From Devosia equisanguinis (GTDB lineage: Bacteria > Pseudomonadota > Alphaproteobacteria > Rhizobiales > Devosiaceae): a stretch of DNA of 8,389 nucleotides. The notes below the pieces were generated by a model that saw only the letters and a program-made list of their open reading frames with translations, did no database searches and was not told the origin of the DNA. The position numbers were made by a program, and so were the translations under genes. This document shows positions 1-5,617 of the stretch, in pieces. Location: assembly GCA_945888565.1 (NCBI GenBank), contig CAMDAL010000163.1:1-8389 (forward strand), given 5' to 3'. Position 1 is the first letter of the stretch, and each line of letters opens with the position of its first letter.

Positions 1-23
1 CTTCGGGCCGCCCGTTCTTTTTT
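1..23 (+). terminator. Right half of a probable intrinsic terminator cut by the window edge
   Basis: The window opens with CTTCGG, a C(UUCG)G tetraloop with its closing pair. It continues with the arm GGCCGCCCG (6-14) and a T-rich tract TTCTTTTTT (15-23). This is what remains of a hairpin whose left arm would lie just outside the window. It would end a rightward gene that converges on rpsD. The left arm cannot be seen, so the pairing is inferred. Confidence 0.45.
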
Positions 24-54
24 GGCCGGCAGGCGAACTGCCGCACCTGCAAGC

Positions 55-85
55 AAAAAGGGCCGCCCCACCGGGGCGGCCCTTT
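55..85 (-). terminator. Rho-independent terminator of rpsD
   Basis: A perfect 13-bp stem pairs 57-69 with 73-85 around a three-base loop. Read on the minus strand, it is followed directly by a T run (the A run at 55-59). It lies 28 bp beyond the rpsD stop codon. On the plus strand only three T follow the stem, so it is oriented for leftward transcription. Confidence 0.87.
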
Positions 86-112
86 CCAATTCGATTTGCG
101 TGGGTCGCGGGA

Positions 113-730
113 TTAGCGCGAGTAGAATTCCACGACGAGGTTCGGTTCCATCTGGACCGGGTACGGTACATCGGCGAGGGCCGGGACGCGCACGTAGGTC
201 GCAGCCTGGCGGCCGTGATCGACGTCGAGGTAGTCCGGAACGTCACGCTCGGCCAGCTGGTTGGCCTCAAGCACAACGCCGAGCTGGCGCGAACGCTCCT
301 TGATCTCGACCTTGTCGCCGACCTTCACCTGGTACGACGGAATGTTGACGCGCTTGCCGTTCACCGTCACGTGGCCGTGCGAGACGAACTGGCGGGCAGC
401 GAACGGGGTCGCCACGAACTTGGCGCGGTAGACCACCGAAGCCAGGCGGCTCTCGAGCAGCCCGATCAGGCGCTCGCCGGTGTCACCCTTCACGCGAACG
501 GCTTCCACGTAGAGCTTGTGGAAGGCCTTCTCGGTCATGGTGCCGTAGTAGCCCTTGAGCTTCTGCTTGGCGCGCAGCTGCAGACCGTAGTCCGAGGTCT
601 TGCCCTTGCGGCGCTGGCCGTGCTGGCCCGGGCCGTAGGCGCGGTTGTTCAGCGGGGACGAAGGGCGGCCCCACAGGTTTTCGCCAAGACGGCGGTCGAT
701 CTTGTGCTTCGACTGAATGCGCTTAGTCAT
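113..730 (-). CDS. rpsD: 30S ribosomal protein S4
   Basis: Encodes ribosomal protein S4, a primary 16S rRNA-binding protein that nucleates assembly of the 30S body and takes part in decoding fidelity. The 205-residue product has the usual family length. It begins MTKRIQSKHKIDRR and has the conserved GPGQHGQRRKGK stretch at about 33-44. An S4 RNA-binding domain spans about residues 94-145, including FVSHGHVTVNG, and the product ends in VVEFYSR. There is no N-terminal Cys zinc cluster, as is normal for alphaproteobacterial S4. The ATG at 728-730 is preceded by an AAGGAT Shine-Dalgarno at good spacing, and the stop is TAA. The gene stands alone rather than in the alpha operon, lies downstream of the MFS gene, has its own candidate promoter at 863-891 and ends at the 55-85 terminator. 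Confidence 0.98.
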   Translation of the reverse strand: MTKRIQSKHKIDRRLGENLWGRPSSPLNNRAYGPGQHGQRRKGKTSDYGLQLRAKQKLKGYYGTMTEKAFHKLYVEAVRVKGDTGERLIGLLESRLASVVYRAKFVATPFAARQFVSHGHVTVNGKRVNIPSYQVKVGDKVEIKERSRQLGVVLEANQLAERDVPDYLDVDHGRQAATYVRVPALADVPYPVQMEPNLVVEFYSR

Positions 731-734
731 CGTA

Positions 735-748
735 ATCCTTTCAAGGAT
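735..748 (-). promoter_or_regulatory. rpsD Shine-Dalgarno inside a small inverted repeat
   Basis: On the minus strand the sequence is ATCCTT-GA-AAGGAT followed by TACG and the rpsD ATG. The right arm is the Shine-Dalgarno sequence. The left arm is its exact complement, so a 5-bp hairpin with a TGAA loop could hide the ribosome binding site. The repeat is seen directly. A role in regulation is inferred, and so short a hairpin is only marginally stable. Confidence 0.4.
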
Positions 749-862
749 GCGAAAGTGATTGCGCCCTCCTCTGCCCTGTCTTGCGATCAGGACCGACAGA
801 CTCCACGTTTTTGGGAATCCCGGGTGCGCTCGTCAGGCCTTGTGGCCCGTCAAGTTGGGGGC

Positions 863-891
863 GTGATAGTTCGATGACGCTCCGGAGTCAA
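863..891 (-). promoter_or_regulatory. Candidate sigma-70 promoter for rpsD
   Basis: On the minus strand, TTGACT (886-891, preceded by C to give the alphaproteobacterial CTTGAC) is separated by exactly 17 bases from TATCAC (863-868). Transcription would start near 856 and give a leader of about 125 bases before rpsD. The -35 box begins within 15 bp of the MFS stop codon. The motif match is good at -35 and partial at -10. The intergenic stretch 731-900 holds no other gene that I can see. Confidence 0.45.
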
Positions 892-900
892 GCCGGACAG

Positions 901-2160
901 TCACGCATCCGGCAGGGTGTCGGCCACCATCTTGCGGTCGAGCGAGCGCTGTTCGCGCAGCGACGGGAACACCTGGCTCCAGATCCCCGCCACCGCGATG
1001 GCGCCGAAGCCGCCGATCACCACCGCCGCCACCGGCCCGATGAAATGCGCCACCGTGCCGGCGCGGAACTCGCCGAGCTCGTTGGAGGCGCCGATGAACA
1101 CCGAGTTCACCGCATTGACGCGGCCACGCACCTCTTCGGGTGTCCACAGCTGCATGATCGTCTCGCGGATGGTGACGCTCACCATGTCGGCGGCGCCCAC
1201 CAGCGCCAGCGCCGGGATCGACAGCCAGATCGAGGTGAAAAAGCCGAACACCACCGTGAACGCACCGAACAGCGCCACGAAGATGAACAGGATGCGCCCG
1301 GCGTAGGTCCGGATCGGGAAGCGCGTCAGGTAGATCGCCATGACGATGGCGCCGATGCCCGGCGCGGCGCGCAGCAAGCCGTTGGCGATCGGCCCGCCCT
1401 GCAGGATGTCGGTGGCATAGATCGGCAGCATCGCCACCGCGCCACCCATCAGCACCGCGAACATGTCGAGCGAGATGGCGCCCAGCACCACCTTGTTGGA
1501 AAAGATGTAGCGGAAGCCGCCGAGCAGCGTCTCCATGCTGGTCGCCTGCGTCGATTGCCGCTGCGGCGGCCGCGGGATCATCAGCACGCTGAACACCGCG
1601 CAGCAGAGCAGCGCCGCCCCGGTCGCTAAGGGCACCGGCGCCGCGAACGCATAGAGCACGCCGCCGACCGCGGGCCCGGCGATCGAGGCGAACTGCCAGG
1701 CCGAGGCGTTGGCGGTGATGGCGTTGCTCAGCGCCTCCGGCGGCACCAGGTTGGGCGCCAGCGACTGCGCCGCCGGCCCCCAGAAGGCGCGGGCGGTGCC
1801 GAGCACCACGAGGATGACGAACAGCGGCCACACTTCGTGTGCCTCGACCTCGGTGAACAGCAGGAAGGCGATGGCGCAGAGCAGTTCGACACTGAGGCAG
1901 ATCGTCATGATGAGCCGACGGTTGAAGCGGTCCGCTGCAAGCCCGGTGACGAGGATCAGCAGCAGCGCCGGCAGGAACAGGCAGAGCCCGACCAGCCCCA
2001 CCAGCAGCGGCTCGCGCGTGACCTCGTAGATCTTGTAGGCGATCGAGACCGACATGATCTGCACCGCGAAGCTGACCAGCAGCGTCGTGAGCCAGAAGAA
2101 GCGGAAGCCTTTGTAGGTGAAAGCGAGCTTCGACGGCTCGGTTGGCGCGTGGGCGGTCAT
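901..2160 (-). CDS. Major facilitator superfamily transporter, EntS/MFS_3-like
   Basis: A 419-residue integral inner-membrane protein, expected to be a proton-driven exporter of a small molecule. It is rich in hydrophobic segments consistent with about 12 membrane spans. The MFS motif A, GLAADRFNRR, lies at residues 73-82 in the loop between helices 2 and 3. A polar central loop near 197-210 (PRPPQRQSTQATS) separates the two halves. A second-half sequence TPEEVRGRVNAVNSVF (340-355) resembles the conserved loop of the MFS_3/EntS (DUF894) branch. The substrate cannot be told from sequence. The ATG at 2158-2160 is chosen because an in-frame TGA lies a short way upstream with no other start between, although no clear Shine-Dalgarno precedes it. 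It follows trmJ by 83 bp on the same strand and may be co-transcribed. Confidence 0.9.
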   Translation of the reverse strand: MTAHAPTEPSKLAFTYKGFRFFWLTTLLVSFAVQIMSVSIAYKIYEVTREPLLVGLVGLCLFLPALLLILVTGLAADRFNRRLIMTICLSVELLCAIAFLLFTEVEAHEVWPLFVILVVLGTARAFWGPAAQSLAPNLVPPEALSNAITANASAWQFASIAGPAVGGVLYAFAAPVPLATGAALLCCAVFSVLMIPRPPQRQSTQATSMETLLGGFRYIFSNKVVLGAISLDMFAVLMGGAVAMLPIYATDILQGGPIANGLLRAAPGIGAIVMAIYLTRFPIRTYAGRILFIFVALFGAFTVVFGFFTSIWLSIPALALVGAADMVSVTIRETIMQLWTPEEVRGRVNAVNSVFIGASNELGEFRAGTVAHFIGPVAAVVIGGFGAIAVAGIWSQVFPSLREQRSLDRKMVADTLPDA

Positions 2161-2200
2161 GGTGCCGCAGGGGATGCCACGCCGCCGGTCGCCCGGTCAA

Positions 2201-2223
2201 AGGATAGTTTGATGACTAATCCT
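2201..2223 (-). repeat. Small imperfect inverted repeat between trmJ and the MFS gene
   Basis: AGGATAGT (2201-2208) can pair with ACT-A-ATCCT (2215-2223) around a six-base loop, giving 8 bp with one bulged base. It lies 21 bp past the trmJ stop and 40 bp before the MFS start. On the minus strand it is followed by TTGACC rather than a T run, so it does not look like an intrinsic terminator. It may be an mRNA hairpin or simply chance. No other feature is visible in 2161-2243. Confidence 0.25.
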
Positions 2224-2243
2224 GAAGTGGCAGAACGCTCTGC

Positions 2244-3053
2244 CTACTCCTCGCCGCCGTCGTCCGTGGTGTCTTTCGGCGGCCGTCCGTGGCGTAGATG
2301 CATGCGATCGATCGACGAGATGACGCCGCGGATCGTACGGATTTCCTGGCTCGACAGCGTGGCGCGGGCAAAGATGGCGCGCAGGTTGTTGACCATTGTC
2401 GGGCGCTTGGCCTCGGTCTTGAAAAACCCCGAGCGGTCGAGCGTTTCCTCGAGGTGCCCGAACATGTTGAGCAGTTCCTCGCGCGGCGCCGAGGGTTCGA
2501 GGCCGCCCTCGAACGGCAGCACTTCACCCTTGTCGGCCTGCCGCCGCCATTCGTAGCTCATCAGCAGCACCGCCTGGGCGATGTTGAGCGAGGCGAACGC
2601 CGATTCCACCGGGAAGGTGACGATCGCGTCGGCGAGTGCGATTTCCTCGTTCAGCAGGCCCCAGCGCTCACGCCCGAACAGCAGGCCGGCTCCCGCCCCA
2701 CCGGCGATAGGGCTGACAATGCGCTGCGCCCCCTCTTCCGGGCCATAGACTGGCTTCTGCAGGTCGCGCTGCCGGGCGGTGGTGGCAAACACCATCGACA
2801 GGTCGGCCACCGCTTCGTCGAGGGTCGCGAAGATGCGAACCTTCTCGATGACATGGTCGGCGCGCGACGCGGCGGCGATGGCACGCTCGTTGGGCCAGCC
2901 GTCACGTGGATTGACGACGCGCAGGTCCCACAGCCCGAAATTGGCCATGGCCCGTGCCGCGGTGCCGATATTCTCGCCCAGTTGCGGCTCGCACAGGATG
3001 ATCGCCGGGCTGGGGCGATAAATGATCTCCTGCGATTTGTCGGTACCGGCCAT
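2244..3053 (-). CDS. trmJ: tRNA (cytidine/uridine-2'-O-)-methyltransferase, TrmJ type
   Basis: A SPOUT-superfamily methyltransferase expected to transfer a methyl group from S-adenosylmethionine to the 2'-hydroxyl of the tRNA wobble-side residue 32. The 269-residue product has all three SpoU/TrmH motifs. Motif 1 is ENIGTAARAMANFG (27-40, with the catalytic-type Asn28 and Arg34). Motif 2 is LLFGRERWGL (124-133). Motif 3 is ASLNIAQAVLL (154-164), which forms part of the knotted cofactor site. The C-terminal helical tail (about 185-250) is typical of TrmJ rather than TrmH or TrmL; E. coli TrmJ has 246 residues. The acidic end DDGGEE is probably disordered. The ATG at 3051-3053 has a GGAG seven bases upstream. 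A candidate promoter lies at 3077-3105. Substrate position 32 is taken from the family and not visible here. Confidence 0.92.
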   Translation of the reverse strand: MAGTDKSQEIIYRPSPAIILCEPQLGENIGTAARAMANFGLWDLRVVNPRDGWPNERAIAAASRADHVIEKVRIFATLDEAVADLSMVFATTARQRDLQKPVYGPEEGAQRIVSPIAGGAGAGLLFGRERWGLLNEEIALADAIVTFPVESAFASLNIAQAVLLMSYEWRRQADKGEVLPFEGGLEPSAPREELLNMFGHLEETLDRSGFFKTEAKRPTMVNNLRAIFARATLSSQEIRTIRGVISSIDRMHLRHGRPPKDTTDDGGEE

Positions 3054-3061
3054 GCTGGTCT

Positions 3062-3093
3062 CCGTTCGGGCTTTGCGGGATACGTCCGAACGG
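3062..3093. repeat. 8-bp inverted repeat over the trmJ promoter
   Basis: CCGTTCGG (3062-3069) and its exact complement CCGAACGG (3086-3093) are separated by 16 bp. One arm falls in the candidate -10/-35 spacer and the other at about the expected transcription start. This could be an operator dyad, or an mRNA hairpin if transcription starts further upstream. It is an observation only; no regulator gene adjoins it. Confidence 0.3.
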
Positions 3094-3105
3094 CGTTTCG
3101 ATCAA
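3077..3105 (-). promoter_or_regulatory. Candidate sigma-70 promoter for trmJ
   Basis: On the minus strand, TTGATC (3100-3105, preceded by C) is spaced 17 bases from TATCCC (3077-3082). It predicts a start near 3070 and a leader of about 17 bases that keeps the GGAG ribosome binding site. Position, spacing and box sequences resemble the candidate promoter of GNAT2. It suggests trmJ can be transcribed independently of the GNAT genes upstream. Confidence 0.45.
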
Positions 3106-3114
3106 GCTTTGTGG

Positions 3115-3708
3115 TCAGGCCACCATGTTGCGATGCAGTTCCTTCACCTTGCTGCCGCGCTTCCATTCGCGGTCGAGAATGGCGAAGTGCAGTTCCTCGT
3201 CCCACTCGCCCTCGAACAGCGCGTGCTCGCGATAGTGTGCCTCGAGCCGCATACCGAGGTCCTTGAGCAGCTTCGCCGATCCCTGGCTCTTGCCGCCGCA
3301 GCGGGCGAACACCCGGTGGAAGCCGAACTCGTCGAAGCCGAGATCGAGGAAACGGCGCAGGCTTTCGGCGCCGTAGTTCTGGCGGCGCACGTCAGGGTCG
3401 AAAAAGAACCGAAGCTCGGCCTGCGAGGCGGTGGCATCGGTCCAGATCAGCGACACGTGGCCGATCAGCCGCTCGTCGGATTTGCGCTCGACGGCGAGAG
3501 TCAGGGTATCGCCCGGCCGGGTAAGTCGCGTCTGCAGCCGCATGGTCTCAAGCGCCTTCTTGACGTCCGCCTTGTCTCGCGCCTTCAGGTCGAGATAGCG
3601 CCGGGCCTCGGGCAGGCCGTAGAAGCCGCCGAGTTCATCAATGTCATCGCGCTCGAAGCGGCGCAGCACCAGACGCTCGGTGTCGATGGGTAGGTCAGTA
3701 TTGCTCAT
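3115..3708 (-). CDS. GNAT family N-acetyltransferase (RimJ/RimL-like), copy 1
   Basis: A 197-residue acetyltransferase of the Acetyltransf_3 (RimJ/RimL) type, expected to move acetyl from acetyl-CoA to an amine on a protein or small molecule. The acceptor is unknown. The fold markers are the opening IDTERLVLRRF (8-18), the beta strand GHVSLIW (83-89), the cofactor-loop region VRRQNYGAES (107-116), and FHRVFARC (130-137) leading into LLKDLGM (147-153). In the loop, Asn111 replaces the first glycine of the usual R/Q-x-x-G-x-G/A pattern. The ATG at 3706-3708 has GGAGA eight bases upstream. A longer reading from a TTG at 3741 lacks such support. It is clearly paralogous to GNAT2: both share VSLIW, the phrase LGMR-EAH-REHA, and WDEEL...AIL...EW near the C terminus. 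The 122 bp upstream show no convincing promoter, so read-through from GNAT2 is possible. Confidence 0.9.
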   Translation of the reverse strand: MSNTDLPIDTERLVLRRFERDDIDELGGFYGLPEARRYLDLKARDKADVKKALETMRLQTRLTRPGDTLTLAVERKSDERLIGHVSLIWTDATASQAELRFFFDPDVRRQNYGAESLRRFLDLGFDEFGFHRVFARCGGKSQGSAKLLKDLGMRLEAHYREHALFEGEWDEELHFAILDREWKRGSKVKELHRNMVA

Positions 3709-3830
3709 GCTGAAATCTCCGCTCCGGCCGCTGACACTCAATCAACTAGAGCGAACGTTGCAGGTTCCAGCCGGGCGATGAAATTAACTGTCGGCTCGAC
3801 GCGGAAAAAAATGCAAAGCTGCTTAGGGAC

Positions 3831-4400
3831 TTAGCCCGGCTGCATGGCGCGCCATTCGTCTTCGAGGATGGCGTAGACAAGTTCCTCGTCCCACCCGCCC
3901 TTGAAGAAGGCGTGCTCGCGAAAATGCGCTTCGCGCCGCATGCCGAGCCGCTCCATCACATGCCAGGAGGCAGTGTTGGCGGCGGCGCAGCGCGCATAGA
4001 TTCGGTGAAGCCCCAGATCCTCGAAGCCCAACCCCAGCAGCACCCGCGTCGCCTCGGTGGCGTAGCCGTGGCCGTGATGGAGCGGGTTGAAGATGTAGCC
4101 GATCTCGCCCTGCCGGCTCACGGCATCACGCCAGATCAGCGACACCTCGCCGATCATCGCATGTGGATCGGCGAGGTCCACGGCGAGGAACATCTTGTCG
4201 CCTTCCGCGGCCAGCGTGAACTGGCCCGCCCGCAGGCCGACGACCTCGGTGGCCGTCTGATGCGTCATCGGCCCGTCGAACAGGTGCCGCGCCACGTCCT
4301 CGCGCTTGCGATAGGCAAAAACGGCATCGACGTCACCACGATTGAACGGGCGAAGGCGCAGGCGCTTGGTTTCGATGGGGTAGCGCGGTTCGAAGGCCAT
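3831..4400 (-). CDS. GNAT family N-acetyltransferase (RimJ/RimL-like), copy 2
   Basis: A 189-residue Acetyltransf_3 protein and upstream tandem paralogue of GNAT1. It opens with IETKRLRLRPF (9-19) and has the strand GEVSLIW (84-90). The cofactor loop HHGHGYATEA (108-117) keeps both glycines of the acetyl-CoA pyrophosphate-binding motif. The sequence LHRIYARCAAANTASWHVMERLGM (131-154 by position) carries the conserved Asn and Ser found in this family. The acceptor substrate cannot be named. The ATG at 4398-4400 is used because no upstream start fits. A candidate promoter at 4406-4434 ends so close to the ATG that the mRNA could be leaderless. The gene diverges from the GFA-like gene across 79 bp. 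Confidence 0.9.
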   Translation of the reverse strand: MAFEPRYPIETKRLRLRPFNRGDVDAVFAYRKREDVARHLFDGPMTHQTATEVVGLRAGQFTLAAEGDKMFLAVDLADPHAMIGEVSLIWRDAVSRQGEIGYIFNPLHHGHGYATEATRVLLGLGFEDLGLHRIYARCAAANTASWHVMERLGMRREAHFREHAFFKGGWDEELVYAILEDEWRAMQPG

Positions 4401-4405
4401 GGTTC

Positions 4406-4434
4406 CGAATAGTCTTCGCGGCGCACGGGATCAA
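4406..4434 (-). promoter_or_regulatory. Candidate promoter of GNAT2, possibly giving a leaderless mRNA
   Basis: On the minus strand, TTGATC (4429-4434, preceded by C) is followed after 17 bases by TATTCG (4406-4411). Only five bases separate the -10 box from the GNAT2 ATG. With the usual six- to seven-base distance from -10 to the start site, transcription would begin at or next to the start codon. No good Shine-Dalgarno is present (only GGAA, directly before the ATG). Confidence 0.45.
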
Positions 4435-4479
4435 GCCGTGCCGCTTGCGGTCCATACGCACTTGATGTCAGCCTGGGGC

Positions 4480-4926
4480 ATGCCCGAGATCGAAAAACCC
4501 CTGGTCGATGCTCAAGCGCGCTGCGCCTGCGGCGGTGTTGTCGTTGCGGTGCACGGTCGCGTGCTGTCTATGATGCTGTGCGCCTGCGAGGATTGCCAGA
4601 AGGCGACCGGCGCCGGCCACTCCGCCCTCGCGGTGTTCCGGGCGGGTGACGTGCGCATCGAAGGCGATACGCGAAGCTTCGTCCGGCCGTCGAACTCCGG
4701 CGCGACGCTGACCCGCTGGTTCTGCCCGACCTGTGGCACCCCGCTCTGCGGAGGGTCGAGCCGCATGGCGGCGATCACCATCGTGCCTGTCGGGTTGCTC
4801 GGCGGCGGCGCGGACTGGTACCGGCCGAACCAGCTGATCTTCGCCCGCAGCCACCACGAGTGGGACATTGTGGACGCCGCCCTGCCCCGCTGGCAGACCT
4901 ATCGCGACGAAGGGGGGCGAGGATGA
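4480..4926 (+). CDS. GFA (CENP-V) family zinc-binding protein
   Basis: A 148-residue cytosolic protein of the glutathione-dependent formaldehyde-activating enzyme (GFA)/CENP-V family. All seven family cysteines are present: CACGG (Cys15, Cys17), CACEDCQKATG (Cys34, Cys36, Cys39) and CPTCG (Cys82, Cys85), with an extra Cys90. In Gfa itself these bind two zinc ions and handle the S-hydroxymethyl-glutathione adduct. Most members have no proven activity, so a formaldehyde role is not claimed. The start is uncertain. ATG 4480 (MPEIEKPL) puts the first Cys motif where family members have it. ATG 4465 adds five residues. An in-frame ATG at 4399 would overlap the GNAT2 start and promoter. None has a strong ribosome binding site. 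It is the first gene of a three-gene operon, and its TGA overlaps the next ATG (ATGA). Confidence 0.88.
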   Translation: MPEIEKPLVDAQARCACGGVVVAVHGRVLSMMLCACEDCQKATGAGHSALAVFRAGDVRIEGDTRSFVRPSNSGATLTRWFCPTCGTPLCGGSSRMAAITIVPVGLLGGGADWYRPNQLIFARSHHEWDIVDAALPRWQTYRDEGGRG

Positions 4927-5249
4927 AGCCGGCCGACGCACTCGCATCGCGGCTTCGGCCGCTGCTGCCTCAAGCCGGCATCGACGAGCGAAAGATGTTC
5001 GGTGCCGTCTGCTTCATGCTCGATGGCAACATGCTGGTCGCTGCCATGAAGGGCGGAGAATTGCTCGTGCGAACCGCGCCGGACCGGGAGGAATGGGCCC
5101 TTGCGCAGGAAGGCGCCGGGAGGATGCGGATGGGTAGCCGCGAGATGACCGGTTTCATCGCCATTGCGCCCGAGGCAGCCGGAGACGACAGCATCGTGCG
5201 ATGGGTCGCCTTCGCCGAAGCATTCGTTCGGAGGCTGCCGCCAAAATGA
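4923..5249 (+). CDS. TfoX N-terminal-domain protein, copy 1
   Basis: A 108-residue protein consisting of one TfoX_N domain, the alpha/beta domain found at the N terminus of the competence regulator TfoX/Sxy. The domain hallmark is KMFGAVCFMLDGNMLVAA (about 24-41), with the MFG turn and the following beta hairpin, then a second hairpin ending in EMTGFIAI. The C-terminal TfoX domain is missing, as in most stand-alone alphaproteobacterial members. Their function is unknown, so a competence role should not be assumed. The ATG at 4923 is chosen because it overlaps the GFA stop as ATGA and follows a G-rich ribosome binding site. An in-frame ATG at 4860 lies deep in the upstream gene. The stop again overlaps the next gene as ATGA at 5246-5249. 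Confidence 0.87.
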   Translation: MKPADALASRLRPLLPQAGIDERKMFGAVCFMLDGNMLVAAMKGGELLVRTAPDREEWALAQEGAGRMRMGSREMTGFIAIAPEAAGDDSIVRWVAFAEAFVRRLPPK

Positions 5250-5617
5250 GATCGGAGGCCATGACCCACCTCGCCGACCGGGTCCGGATGCTCGTCGGCG
5301 ACGATCCGCGCATCACAGAGAAGTTCATGTTCGGCGGACTCACCTTCCTGCTCAACGGCCATATCCTCGTCGGCTGCAAGAAGGATGGCGGCATCCTCGT
5401 GTCTGTCGGCAAGGACAATCACGAGGCGACGAAGGCCCGGCCGGGTACCACCGAGATGGTACACAACGGCCGGGTGATGTCCGGCTTCTTCTGGGTCGAC
5501 GGCGAGGCCATCGACGACGACGACGCGCTGGAGGACTGGCTGCGCTTCGCCGCCCAGGCCGTCGCGCAACGCCCCGAAAGGCCCGCTAAACCGCGGAAAA
5601 CACCAGCGAAGCGTTGA
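5246..5617 (+). CDS. TfoX N-terminal-domain protein, copy 2
   Basis: A 123-residue TfoX_N protein, paralogous to the gene just upstream. KFMFGGLTFLLNGHILVG has the MFGG turn typical of the domain, followed by VMSGFFWV. The C terminus is a Pro/Lys/Arg-rich tail (RPERPAKPRKTPAKR) that is probably unstructured. The ATG at 5246 overlaps the previous stop as ATGA and has GGAGG 11 bases upstream. An alternative ATG at 5261 has GGAGG only two bases away, which is too close. Function is unknown; the close coupling to the first copy and to the GFA-like protein suggests they act together. The last 32 bp overlap the 3' end of the ketosynthase gene on the other strand. Confidence 0.86.
   Translation: MRSEAMTHLADRVRMLVGDDPRITEKFMFGGLTFLLNGHILVGCKKDGGILVSVGKDNHEATKARPGTTEMVHNGRVMSGFFWVDGEAIDDDDALEDWLRFAAQAVAQRPERPAKPRKTPAKR

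Noticed and set aside
215..877. 220-codon plus-strand open frame opposite rpsD
   Set aside because: Antisense shadow of rpsD, with Leu/Val/Ala/His-rich composition and no family resemblance.
833..2200. Long minus-strand open frame overlapping the MFS gene in another frame
   Set aside because: It is rich in Arg, Ala, Gly and His without domain pattern, and shadows the MFS frame, which has a clear motif A and membrane segments.
2298..3266. 322-codon plus-strand open frame opposite trmJ
   Set aside because: Antisense shadow crossing the trmJ promoter and the GNAT1 end; no domain visible.
3805..3830. Possible terminator after GNAT2 (seven-base T run on the minus strand)
   Set aside because: The T run is real, but the hairpin before it has only about three paired bases (GCA/TGC). 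I would not call it a terminator.
4399..4479. Longer N terminus for the GFA-like protein from the ATG at 4399
   Set aside because: It would overlap the GNAT2 start codon and its candidate promoter. The extra residues lie before the conserved domain and look unlike coding sequence.
4923..5617. TfoX_N genes as evidence for natural competence
   Set aside because: They lack the C-terminal TfoX/Sxy domain and no competence genes are nearby. The isolated N domain is widespread with unknown function.
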